A DNA stretch of 64,000 nt from Schaalia suimastitidis DSM 15538 (lineage in GTDB: Bacteria > Actinomycetota > Actinomycetes > Actinomycetales > Actinomycetaceae): NCBI RefSeq assembly GCF_000429105.1, contig NZ_AUBF01000012.1:1-64000 (forward strand), read 5' to 3'. The notes beneath the pieces were generated by a model that was given only the letters and a program-made list of their open reading frames with translations, searched no databases and was not told the DNA's origin. Positions 44,803 to 52,667 of this stretch are shown piece by piece; the first letter of the stretch is position 1, and every line of letters starts with the position of its first letter. The position numbers and the translations under genes were made by a program.

Positions 44803-46427
44803 GCGTGCCGAACCTCCTGTTGAACAAGCACAACCCGGACGTGCTCACCTGCATCGCGAACCTCTCGAACGATGAGGTGTTCACACCTCCGGAGATGGCG
44901 GCAGCCATGCTTGACCTCGCCGCCGAAGCCTGGGCGCGTGACCACAATGGGGAGAACCTGTGGGCGAACCCGAACGCCCGGGTGCTAGATCCGTTCGTAA
45001 AAACCGGGGTATTTTTGCGGGAGGCGACTCACCGATTCAACGATGGACTGGCCTCCCTGATCCCAGATCCTCAGGAGCGAGTCAACCACATCCTCACCAA
45101 GCAGATCTTCGGGATCGCTATCACTGAGCTCACCGCTCTCATGGCCCGCCGCAGTGTGTACTGCTCGAAGTACGCCAACAGTGAGCACTCTATCTGCACT
45201 GCCTTCGACACCCCAGAAGGCAACATTTGGTTCGAACGCACCGAACACACCTGGGATGACAAAACCGGCACGCGCGAGAGCCGCGTTGACCCACTCTCCG
45301 GCGAGGAAATCTTTGTCCGCACCGGCCGGCGCTGCTCGTACTGCGGGGCAGGGGAAGAAGACTACGGGCGCGGGGAGGAACTCGAGACCCACGCTTACGC
45401 CTTCATACACACAAACAATATTTACGAACGGATCAACGAAATATTTGGAGCGAACATGCACTTCGACCTTATCGTCGGAAACCCGCCTTACCAGCTCTCC
45501 GATGGAGGGGGATCGGGCTCGAGTGCGGTGCCTATTTACCACCGATTCATTGAGCAGGCTAAGAACCTTGATCCAGAATTAATCACAATGATTATTCCAT
45601 CACGTTGGTTCACTGGTGGAAAGGGGTTAAGTGCTTTCCGGAAGGCAATGCTCACTGACGATCATCTGACTGATTTAGTGGACTACCCAAACTCACGTGA
45701 TGTCTTTGATGGTGTAGATATTGCAGGAGGCGTTTGCTACTTTCTCAGAGGAAGGTTACCTGCACAAATGTGCAAAGTCACAACGATCACCAACGGGCAT
45801 GAATTTGTTGAATACCGTCGCCTCGATGAATACGAGTCATTCGTTCGCGACAATCGAACACTACGCATCATTAGAAAAGTCGATAAGCAAAAATTTGGAA
45901 CCTTCAGCGAAATCGTCTCGGCAAGGCGTCCGTTTGGTATTGACTCTTCCTTCACAGGTTCTGTCGATGGCGATCTGTACCTTTTCAGCTCTTCGGGTGA
46001 TGCAAGAATTAATCGCGCTGATGTTCCAAAGGGGCATGCCCTAATCGATACATGGCGGGTTCTGCTATCAAAGAGCTCAAGCGAGCATGCTGGCCAGACC
46101 GACAAATCAGGCCGAAAGAGAGTTTTATCTAGGATCGAGGTAATGCCTCCTGGTTCAGTGTCCACTGAAAGTTATTTGATTATCGGCCCATTCTCTTCAG
46201 AAAACGAAGCGCACAATGCTGCCGAATATATGAGAACTAGGTTTTTCAGGTATTTAGTTTCAGCAATTCTCATTACTCAGAACATTTCAAGAGCATCATT
46301 CATAATGGTCCCACAAGTCGATTTGTCACAACGTTGGGATGATCGAGACTTGTATGAGAGATTTAACCTCTCGGCGGATGAGATAGAACTGATCGAGCAG
46401 ACTATTAAACCAATCGGGGAAGAGTAA
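44799..46427 (+). CDS. Eco57I-like adenine methyltransferase B (NPPY), with target-recognition region
   Basis: This 542-residue protein carries the catalytic motif 'DLIVGNPPYQLSDGG' (NPPY at ~228-231). Its motif I is altered: 'VLDPFVKTGVFLREAT' replaces the usual G-x-G with K-T-G. A Cys pair lies at 'RRCSYCG' (179, 182). 'GIAITELTALMARRSVYCSK' is conserved in this restriction-modification family. The C-terminal half after NPPY (~240-542), which should choose the DNA target, is clearly AT-richer than the rest of the operon. It starts by an ATGA overlap with subunit A and shares TAATG with the helicase gene. Confidence 0.85.
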   Translation: MSVPNLLLNKHNPDVLTCIANLSNDEVFTPPEMAAAMLDLAAEAWARDHNGENLWANPNARVLDPFVKTGVFLREATHRFNDGLASLIPDPQERVNHILTKQIFGIAITELTALMARRSVYCSKYANSEHSICTAFDTPEGNIWFERTEHTWDDKTGTRESRVDPLSGEEIFVRTGRRCSYCGAGEEDYGRGEELETHAYAFIHTNNIYERINEIFGANMHFDLIVGNPPYQLSDGGGSGSSAVPIYHRFIEQAKNLDPELITMIIPSRWFTGGKGLSAFRKAMLTDDHLTDLVDYPNSRDVFDGVDIAGGVCYFLRGRLPAQMCKVTTITNGHEFVEYRRLDEYESFVRDNRTLRIIRKVDKQKFGTFSEIVSARRPFGIDSSFTGSVDGDLYLFSSSGDARINRADVPKGHALIDTWRVLLSKSSSEHAGQTDKSGRKRVLSRIEVMPPGSVSTESYLIIGPFSSENEAHNAAEYMRTRFFRYLVSAILITQNISRASFIMVPQVDLSQRWDDRDLYERFNLSADEIELIEQTIKPIGEE

Positions 46428-49006
46428 TGACTCGGCGAGATGACGAGCTGCTTCCATCCAAGCCCTCGGCGCGACTGCGGATTTATGCATGGTCGCCAAA
46501 GAGTCCTCCGGCAGGTTATGAGGGCCTGATCAAGGTCGGGCAGACGACGAAGGAGGATGTGCGTGAGCGGATCCGCCAGTCACAGGGGCAGATGCAGCAG
46601 GAGTTCACTCTGCACGCAGACATCATTGCTGAGCGTGAGGACGGCACTCTCTTCCGGGACAAGGACGTTATCCAACGCCTGAAGGCGAAGGGTTTTGAGA
46701 ACCCGCATTTTGGGTCTGCGACGGAGTGGGTGCGTTGCAAGCCTGCTGATGTGCTCACGGCTATCGCGGAGCTCCGCACCGGGGTGGAGTACACGGGCGA
46801 GCGCTACCAGACCTTCGCGATGCGCCCCGAGCAAGCCCGTGCCGTGGAGCAAACCCTCGCCTATTACAACTCCATCTGGGAAGAAGATCCGGGTGCGGTC
46901 CCGCGTTTCTTGTGGAACGCGAAGATGCGCTTCGGCAAGACCTTCACCACCTACCAGCTCGCCAAACGCATGGGTGCCAAACGCTTGCTGGTCGTGACCT
47001 TCAAACCTGCCGTCCAAGACGCCTGGCGTGAAGACCTGGCAAGCCATGTGGACTTTGAAGGCTGGCAGTACCTGAGCGCGAAAACTCTCAATGAGGGTAG
47101 CGAAGTCAAAGCAGATCAGCCTCTGGTTTACTTCGGCTCCTTCCAGGACCTCCTCGGACGGGACAAGAAGACCGGCCTGATCAAGTCGAAGAACGAGTGG
47201 ATTCACACCGTCAACTGGGACCTGGTGGTCTTCGACGAGTACCACTTCGGAGCCTGGAGGGAAAACGCCAAAGCCCTCTTCGAAGGTGAGGATGAGAAGG
47301 AAGCAGCCAAGGAACTCAAGGCTGAGTACCACGAGGGGCTTGTCGCGTTCGATGAAGAGCTCGACGAGCTGGGGAGCGATGAAGAAGACTTTCTTCCCAT
47401 CACGACACGCTCCTACCTCTACCTCTCGGGTACACCCTTCAAGGCCCTAGCCACGGGCGAGTTCATCGAGGAACAGATCTTCAACTGGACCTACACCGAC
47501 GAACAGCTTGCCAAACGCGAATGGGCGCGTGAGCATCCCGGTGAGTGGAACCCGTATGCCGCACTACCGGAGATGCGTCTGCTGACCTACCGGATGCCCG
47601 ATGATTTGGTCGCTATCGCCCACCAGGGTGAGTTCGATGAGTTCGATCTCAACACCTTCTTCGAAGCCACAGGTAGCAGCGAGCAAGCGCGGTTCGTCCA
47701 CGAGTCAGACGTACAGAAGTGGCTGGACCTCATCCGTGGCGAGCACGCGCCCACGCAGATGGACATGCTCAAAGCCGGTGGCCGCCCACCCTTCCCGTAC
47801 GCGGATGCCCGCCTGCTCCCGTACCTCCAGCATTCGTTCTGGTACCTGCCGAACGTCGCTGCCTGCCAGGCCATGGCGAACCTGCTCGCTGCCCGGCACA
47901 ACACGTTCTGGCACCAGTACCGGGTGATCGTCGCCGCTGGTGCGGGCGCTGGGGTTGGGGTTGAGGCACTGCCGCCCGTGCGTGAGGCAATCGGGGACGG
48001 GCACGACACCAAGACCATCACGCTTTCGTGCGGCAAGCTGACAACCGGGGTGACCGTCAAGCAATGGTCATCAATCCTGATGTTGCGCAACCTCACCAGC
48101 CCGGAGTCCTACTTCCAGGCCGCTTTCCGGGTGCAGTCCCCGTGGGCCATCAAGAACCCTGACGGGGATGACCCGAACCGGGAGGAGATCCTCAAGCCTG
48201 TCGGCTTCGTTTTCGACTTCGCACCCACGCGCGCTCTGCGCCAAATCGCCGACTACGGCACAGGGCTACATCCTGAGGCGAAGAGCCCCGAACATGCCGT
48301 CGCCGAGCTCGTCAACTACCTGCCAGTGCTGGCCTACGACGGTGCCACAATGAAAGAGATCGACGCGGGCGAGGTGCTCGATATCGCCATGTCTGGCACC
48401 TCAGCCACCCTACTGGCGAAGAAGTGGGAGTCCGCGATCCTGGTCAACGTCGACAACATGACGCTCAAGAAGATCATGAACGACGAGCGCGCCATGGAAG
48501 CCATCCTCAATATCGAAGGCTTCCGTGCCCTGGGTGCTGACATCTTCGAGACCGTGGTGAACAAGAGCGAGGCGGTATCTAAGACCAAGAAGGAAAAGGG
48601 CGACTCACTAACCAAGAAGGAAAAGAAGGAACTCTCCGCAGAGGAGAAGGAATACAAGTCCAAGCGCAAGCAGATCCAGGAAAAGCTCATCAAGTTCGCC
48701 ACCCGGATCCCCGCCTTCATGTACCTCACCGACTTCAGGGAGAACACGCTCTACGACGTCATCACCAAGATCGAACCAGACCTGTTCAAGCGGGTCACCG
48801 GCCTGTCCGTAGAGGACTTCAACCTCCTGGTGAACCTGGGAGTCTTCAACTCCATCCACATGAACCAAGCGGTCTTTGCATTCCGCCGCTACGAGGACGC
48901 CTCCCTGTCCTACGTCGGCTACGCCTCCCATGCGGAACAAAAACGCCGTGAAGACCTGCGCCAAGTCGGCCTCTACGACACCGTCATCACCCTGAAAGCA
49001 GAATGA
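46427..49006 (+). CDS. GIY-YIG nuclease-DEAH helicase fusion (restriction subunit)
   Basis: This 859-residue protein has an N-terminal T5orf172/GIY-YIG-type domain (~15-105: 'RLRIYAWS', 'GLIKVGQTTKEDVRERIRQSQGQ', 'ATEWVRC') joined to a superfamily II helicase. The helicase has Walker A-like 'MRFGKT' (167-172), DEYH box 'VVFDEYHFG' (~267-275), 'LSGTPF' (334-339) and 'TTGVTVKQWSSILML'. A Lys/Glu-rich segment follows ('KTKKEKGDSLTKKEKKELSAEEKEYKSKRK'). It is the likely restriction component that translocates on and cuts unmodified DNA. It overlaps the genes on both sides. Confidence 0.88.
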   Translation: MTRRDDELLPSKPSARLRIYAWSPKSPPAGYEGLIKVGQTTKEDVRERIRQSQGQMQQEFTLHADIIAEREDGTLFRDKDVIQRLKAKGFENPHFGSATEWVRCKPADVLTAIAELRTGVEYTGERYQTFAMRPEQARAVEQTLAYYNSIWEEDPGAVPRFLWNAKMRFGKTFTTYQLAKRMGAKRLLVVTFKPAVQDAWREDLASHVDFEGWQYLSAKTLNEGSEVKADQPLVYFGSFQDLLGRDKKTGLIKSKNEWIHTVNWDLVVFDEYHFGAWRENAKALFEGEDEKEAAKELKAEYHEGLVAFDEELDELGSDEEDFLPITTRSYLYLSGTPFKALATGEFIEEQIFNWTYTDEQLAKREWAREHPGEWNPYAALPEMRLLTYRMPDDLVAIAHQGEFDEFDLNTFFEATGSSEQARFVHESDVQKWLDLIRGEHAPTQMDMLKAGGRPPFPYADARLLPYLQHSFWYLPNVAACQAMANLLAARHNTFWHQYRVIVAAGAGAGVGVEALPPVREAIGDGHDTKTITLSCGKLTTGVTVKQWSSILMLRNLTSPESYFQAAFRVQSPWAIKNPDGDDPNREEILKPVGFVFDFAPTRALRQIADYGTGLHPEAKSPEHAVAELVNYLPVLAYDGATMKEIDAGEVLDIAMSGTSATLLAKKWESAILVNVDNMTLKKIMNDERAMEAILNIEGFRALGADIFETVVNKSEAVSKTKKEKGDSLTKKEKKELSAEEKEYKSKRKQIQEKLIKFATRIPAFMYLTDFRENTLYDVITKIEPDLFKRVTGLSVEDFNLLVNLGVFNSIHMNQAVFAFRRYEDASLSYVGYASHAEQKRREDLRQVGLYDTVITLKAE

Positions 49007-49494
49007 GTGTGAGTAGCGTTATTTCCATCGTCCTGTCCGCCGGCGCGCTCATCATTGCCATCTGGGCTGCTTTCGAGTCACACCGAGCCAATAGGCGCTC
49101 AGCAGAAGCAAACCAAATCGCTGAACGCGCCAACACGCTCGCAGAGCAATCGAATCAGCATGCTGACAAGGCGAACCTCATCAGCGCGCAGGCACTTGAA
49201 CTAGCAGAACGAGAAGCCCCCGCTCCTCTGAGCGAATTGGTGCATCTGGACAAGCACAAATGGGCATTCACCAATCAGTCCGGCCGCGCGATTGAGTTGG
49301 TGGCGATCTCAGCACTCCCGGATGAAGCCGCGCAATTCGTGCGTTACTCATCGCTTCCTCATCCGCTGGATTATGGAGATCAGTACGCGCTGACCATCCT
49401 CGGTGTATGGGGTTTGACGGTAGAGACCCTGATTATTGAGTGGCGCTTCAAAGGTGAGGATGAGATTCACGAAACACGACGCAGCGTTCCCTAG
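49003..49494 (+). CDS. Membrane-anchored coiled-coil protein coupled to RM operon
   Basis: This 163-residue protein overlaps the helicase gene by ATGA, so it belongs to the operon. An N-terminal membrane segment ('VSSVISIVLSAGALIIAIWAAF', ~2-24) is followed by a heptad-rich Ala/Glu/Asn helix (~25-75: 'SAEANQIAERANTLAEQSNQHADKANLISAQALELAERE'). The rest is a beta-rich globular part. I do not recognise a family. Restriction operons do not normally encode such a protein, so it may tether the enzyme at the membrane, sense entry, or be a passenger. Confidence 0.65.
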   Translation: MSVSSVISIVLSAGALIIAIWAAFESHRANRRSAEANQIAERANTLAEQSNQHADKANLISAQALELAEREAPAPLSELVHLDKHKWAFTNQSGRAIELVAISALPDEAAQFVRYSSLPHPLDYGDQYALTILGVWGLTVETLIIEWRFKGEDEIHETRRSVP

Positions 49495-49512
49495 TTCGCC
49501 TGAGCCCCATAC

Positions 49513-49604
49513 CTTTTGACGCTTGCTCGATACTTTTTGACGCAAGCCCCATACTTTTTGACGCAGGGCTGAACCTTTTGACGCTAGGCCGCACTTTTTG
49601 ACGC
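49513..49604. repeat. Five evenly spaced CTTTTTGACGC-type repeats
   Basis: C(T)4-5GACGC occurs five times in direct orientation, starting at 49513, 49533, 49554, 49574 and 49594, a spacing of 20-21 bases (about two helical turns). The spacer sequences vary. Regular phasing on one DNA face is typical of iterons or of arrays bound by replication initiators, transposases or integrases. It lies 19 bases beyond the RM operon and ~190 bases before tRNA-Gly. Confidence 0.85.
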
Positions 49605-49796
49605 TTCCTGCCTCGACGCACCAGCTGAGCCCCTGAGGTACCCCTTCGAGGCTCCGATCAACCCACACTGGGAGCCGCTCCACAGCTCCACGCGCCCGAC
49701 CGCACCACCCCTAAAACCGCATCAGAACAGCGAAAACGCCACTCCGGACACTTCCCGGCCGGGCCGGAAATCCTTGTATCCAGAGTGACGTCCTTT

Positions 49797-49870
49797 TGGA
49801 GCGGATGACGGGAATCGAACCCGCACCATCTGCTTGGAAGGCAGAGGCTCTACCATTGAGCTACATCCGC
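49797..49870 (-). tRNA. tRNA-Gly (TCC)
   Basis: The minus strand folds into a cloverleaf: acceptor GCGGATG/CATCCGC, anticodon loop CTTCCAA (anticodon TCC), T-arm GGGTTCGATTCCC, and an encoded CCA (49797-49799). It lies at the right edge of the accessory block and is divergent from tRNA-Pro. Confidence 0.96.
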
Positions 49871-49943
49871 AGCGTCAGCGATGCCGACAAGTGGTAATAC
49901 TAGCGTGTTTATCTGTGGAATGCGAAACGAAGGAAGGACTCGA

Positions 49944-49973
49944 TTACGCGATGTGAACAAAAAGCATTATGAT
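49944..49973 (+). promoter_or_regulatory. Predicted promoter of tRNA-Pro
   Basis: TATGAT (49968-49973) is a good -10 element 24 bases before the tRNA; TTACGC (49944-49949) stands 18 bases upstream as a weaker -35. Confidence 0.45.
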
Positions 49974-49997
49974 AGTTCGAGTCCGCTGAGGCGGCCA

Positions 49998-50074
<77 letters not shown>

Positions 50075-50076
50075 AC

Positions 50077-50104
50077 AAAAACCGCTGGTTCCCAGCGGTT
50101 TTCT
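50077..50104 (+). terminator. Terminator after tRNA-Pro
   Basis: ACCGCTGG-ttc-CCAGCGGT (50081-50099) is an 8-base perfect stem flanked by AAAA upstream and TTTT downstream, three bases past the tRNA CCA. The arm CCAGCGGTTTT is repeated again at 50110-50120. Confidence 0.8.
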
Positions 50105-50232
50105 AGTTTCCAGCGGTTTTCTTCTTTCCGGCGCTCTTTCGGCATCAGGCATTTCCTGGTTGCTGACATTTCCTCAGATCCGGTGCGATACTGACACAGT
50201 TGTCCTCTGTCCAATTCGATAGCACCGCGCCA

Positions 50233-50293
50233 CAAGGACGCCACAAGAACTCTGAGCGGTTGAAAGGACGCCACAAGGACTCTTAGCGTTTGA
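50233..50293. repeat. Tandem 30-bp repeat over the 3' end of the ATP-grasp gene
   Basis: The unit aaggacgccacaagRactct followed by KagcgKttga occurs at 50233-50263 and 50263-50293 with about three differences. The second copy spans the ATP-grasp stop codon (50283-50285). A partial third unit (cgccacaaggacgcc) precedes them. Confidence 0.75.
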
Positions 50294-51485
50294 GCAGACG
50301 CTGCAATCTGTTGCGAATCAGGCCAAGGCTATAAACAAAATACGGTTTCGGGTCGGAGGCATCCCATATGGCATGTACAACCGACAACGCACGACGTTGC
50401 GCCTTCACGTGTGAGGCTTTCCAATCACCGGCTGCGATATAGGCGCGCTGAGCTGCACGGCTCTCGTGAAGAAACTCAAAGGCCAAGCCAGTGTCTTCGG
50501 TGATAATGCGACTGCGCGGCGTCAAAGTCTGTCCGGTGACGTCCTGGTAGGTTAGCAACGCTGGACTGAAACCGCTGGCACAAATCACCGCATCAAAATT
50601 GGTGATGCGCGCATTGATTTCGATCAGGTACAACTCACCTGTTTCAGCGTGTCGCTTAAACTCGATCTCGGCAAAACCTCGCCACCCGATGTCACGGAAA
50701 AATTGTGTGCCCACCTCAACTAGATCCGCCTGGTATTTTTGCCTCATCAAACACGAGGCTCCGAAATTGATGGGCCACTGTCGGAGTTTCTGGCCGGTAA
50801 AAATATGCTCAATGGTGCCGTCTTGTTGCACGTAAGCGTCATAGAGCAGCATATGTTCATCGTCACCAGGCACCATTTCCTGGGCGAACCCAACGAAGTC
50901 ATTGGCGTCAAGGAGGTTTTTGGCGTCACGCAGCTCGGCCTCGTCGCGGCAAATAATGACTTTCTTGCGGAACTTCGCGACAAATGGAATGGATTCTGCT
51001 GGCTTAACTATCAGCGGATAGCCCAGGCGGGTCCTTGCCTTTTCCAGCAGCTGAGGGTCGTCCAACAGCACCGTTGTAGGCACCCGCACACCGTGTTTTT
51101 CAGCCAGTGGGTACAGTGTGTCTTTTTCAACAATGGTTTGAGCAATCCCCTGCTGCTCTGGCAGAGACAAATGATAGTGCCGCCGCAATATGTCCTGGTA
51201 TCGGTCAGCGAAGATGACCGCAGTGTCTTGAGCAAGTATCAGCACCGGCTTGACGTCCTGGCGTACACCGTAGTCAACCAGAGCCTGCAGAGCCGCCTCA
51301 GGTTCGGTCTTCATATTGGGAATCACGTGGGATTCGCTCAGGTAGCGGGAGGCAAACGCATAATTGTCGTCAGCACTGTGATGCATCCCCACCACAGTGA
51401 TACCGGCGCGAGCAAGACCACGAATGGCACCAAGAACGTTGTAGTAGGTTGCTGGAAGTATGACTGCTTTCGCTGCGACGTTCAT
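50283..51485 (-). CDS. ATP-grasp domain carboxylate-amine ligase-like protein
   Basis: This 400-residue protein starts at ATG 51485 after a GGGAGG site. The N-terminus is a preATP-grasp Rossmann domain ('AVILPATYYNVLGAIRGLARAGITVVGM'). The ATP-grasp core follows: 'RLGYPLIVKPAESIPFVAKFRKKVIIC' (Lys for ATP), 'FVGFAQEMVPGDDEHMLLYDAYV' and the metal-binding 'GFAEIEFKRHAETGELYLIEINARI'. Enzymes of this group ligate a carboxylate to an amine via an acyl phosphate; the substrate is unknown. The overall pattern resembles proteins sometimes linked to cell-surface or capsule modification. The gene stands alone, facing away from the cutinase-like gene. Confidence 0.82.
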   Translation of the reverse strand: MNVAAKAVILPATYYNVLGAIRGLARAGITVVGMHHSADDNYAFASRYLSESHVIPNMKTEPEAALQALVDYGVRQDVKPVLILAQDTAVIFADRYQDILRRHYHLSLPEQQGIAQTIVEKDTLYPLAEKHGVRVPTTVLLDDPQLLEKARTRLGYPLIVKPAESIPFVAKFRKKVIICRDEAELRDAKNLLDANDFVGFAQEMVPGDDEHMLLYDAYVQQDGTIEHIFTGQKLRQWPINFGASCLMRQKYQADLVEVGTQFFRDIGWRGFAEIEFKRHAETGELYLIEINARITNFDAVICASGFSPALLTYQDVTGQTLTPRSRIITEDTGLAFEFLHESRAAQRAYIAAGDWKASHVKAQRRALSVVHAIWDASDPKPYFVYSLGLIRNRLQRLLKR

Positions 51486-51792
51486 GCCCAAGCCCCTCCC
51501 TTTATTTGAAGCCTGTCCCAATCTTGCCACTGCACGACGGGGCAATAGTGGGCACTGACGCAGAATTGATACTGGCGGTTCTTCGCGCTTCCACGAGGAA
51601 TATGACCGGCATACCCTCCCCTACCAAGGTGGTCTGCCACCTTCCACCTTGCAACGATTACTCAGAAATACCCACGTGAATGACCGAAGGATTCTGCCGT
51701 ACCGACCTTTCTTCGCATTGGTCGCGCGCCCACTCCACGCTAACGTTGGTCCTAAGACACCCATAAGTGACCATCGGGAGGCACGGCAGACC

Positions 51793-52644
51793 ATGAAATA
51801 TTCCACACCGAAGTTCATCACTGGTGCCACATATGTGACTGCCTTGTCGGCTGCACTGGCCCTGGTCTTGAGTGGCTGCACGCCAGCGAGTGCTCCGGAT
51901 AGCTCACCTGCCGGGTCCTCCCCCGCCTCGGAAAGTTCCTCATCCGCACCCAGTAATCAGATTGACGAGGCGACCCCCACCCCGCATCCAGCAATCCCCC
52001 TTACGCCGTGCGAGGCTGACAAAACCATCCGCGTCATCATTGCTCGCGGCACCGACGAAACGCTTGACTCAGGTTTACTCAACCCGGCAGCGCAAGAAAT
52101 CCAAGCCTTCGCACCACAGCATATTCAGGTGACACAACTGGAATATCCTGCCGACTGGCAATTTGAAACCTCCACACCGGCAGGCGTTGACGGACTCGTC
52201 ACAATGCTCAACTCACAGGCCACTGATTGTCCCGGTCAGCACACAGTATTACTGGGATTTTCTCAGGGGGCGTTAGTGGTCAGTGACGCTCTGAGTTCCC
52301 CGTCGCTTCGACAGTACCCCGACAGTGGAACAACGGTTTTAGACCATGCTGCAGCACGTATCGCTGCAATCGGACTTGTCGGCAACCCACGTTTCATCGG
52401 CACTGCACCCTACAATGCCGGAACCTACGACCCAGCACTCAACGGTGAATTCGCACCTGAGGATGCGAGCGCACTTGAGCCCTATGCCTCACGCATTGTT
52501 GACGTGTGTGCAGCCCAGGATTTTGTCTGTCAAAAAGGTGGCGACATTGAGCCTCACCTGAGCTACTACACGGACGGCACCGCTCATCAGCTGGCATCAT
52601 TCGTCATTGAAAAGATCCGCGCCTACGTGCCTGCAGGCGCGTAA
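51793..52644 (+). CDS. Cutinase-family lipoprotein hydrolase
   Basis: This 283-residue secreted lipoprotein starts at ATG 51793; the frame upstream is not conserved. The signal peptide ends in lipobox 'LSGC' (~residue 27), followed by a Ser/Pro-rich linker. The cutinase fold has 'CEADKTIRVIIARGTDET', the nucleophile elbow 'LLGFSQGALVVSDAL' (Ser), the Asp-containing 'DVCAAQDFVCQKG' and the catalytic His in 'YYTDGTAHQLASFV'. Cutinase-like proteins in actinobacteria hydrolyse esters of fatty acids or lipids at the cell surface. The paired Cys residues suggest disulfides. Confidence 0.88.
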   Translation: MKYSTPKFITGATYVTALSAALALVLSGCTPASAPDSSPAGSSPASESSSSAPSNQIDEATPTPHPAIPLTPCEADKTIRVIIARGTDETLDSGLLNPAAQEIQAFAPQHIQVTQLEYPADWQFETSTPAGVDGLVTMLNSQATDCPGQHTVLLGFSQGALVVSDALSSPSLRQYPDSGTTVLDHAAARIAAIGLVGNPRFIGTAPYNAGTYDPALNGEFAPEDASALEPYASRIVDVCAAQDFVCQKGGDIEPHLSYYTDGTAHQLASFVIEKIRAYVPAGA

Positions 52645-52667
52645 ATCCTCCGCGTCGATCCGCTGAA

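Noticed and set aside
44985-45542. 185-residue minus-strand ORF
   Set aside because: It is antisense to methyltransferase B across its conserved motifs.
46580-47332. 250-residue minus-strand ORF inside the helicase gene
   Set aside because: It is antisense to conserved helicase motifs, and its translation has no recognisable domain.
49513-49604. CRISPR array
   Set aside because: The repeats are only 10-11 bases and spacers ~10 bases, far below CRISPR dimensions, and no cas genes are present.
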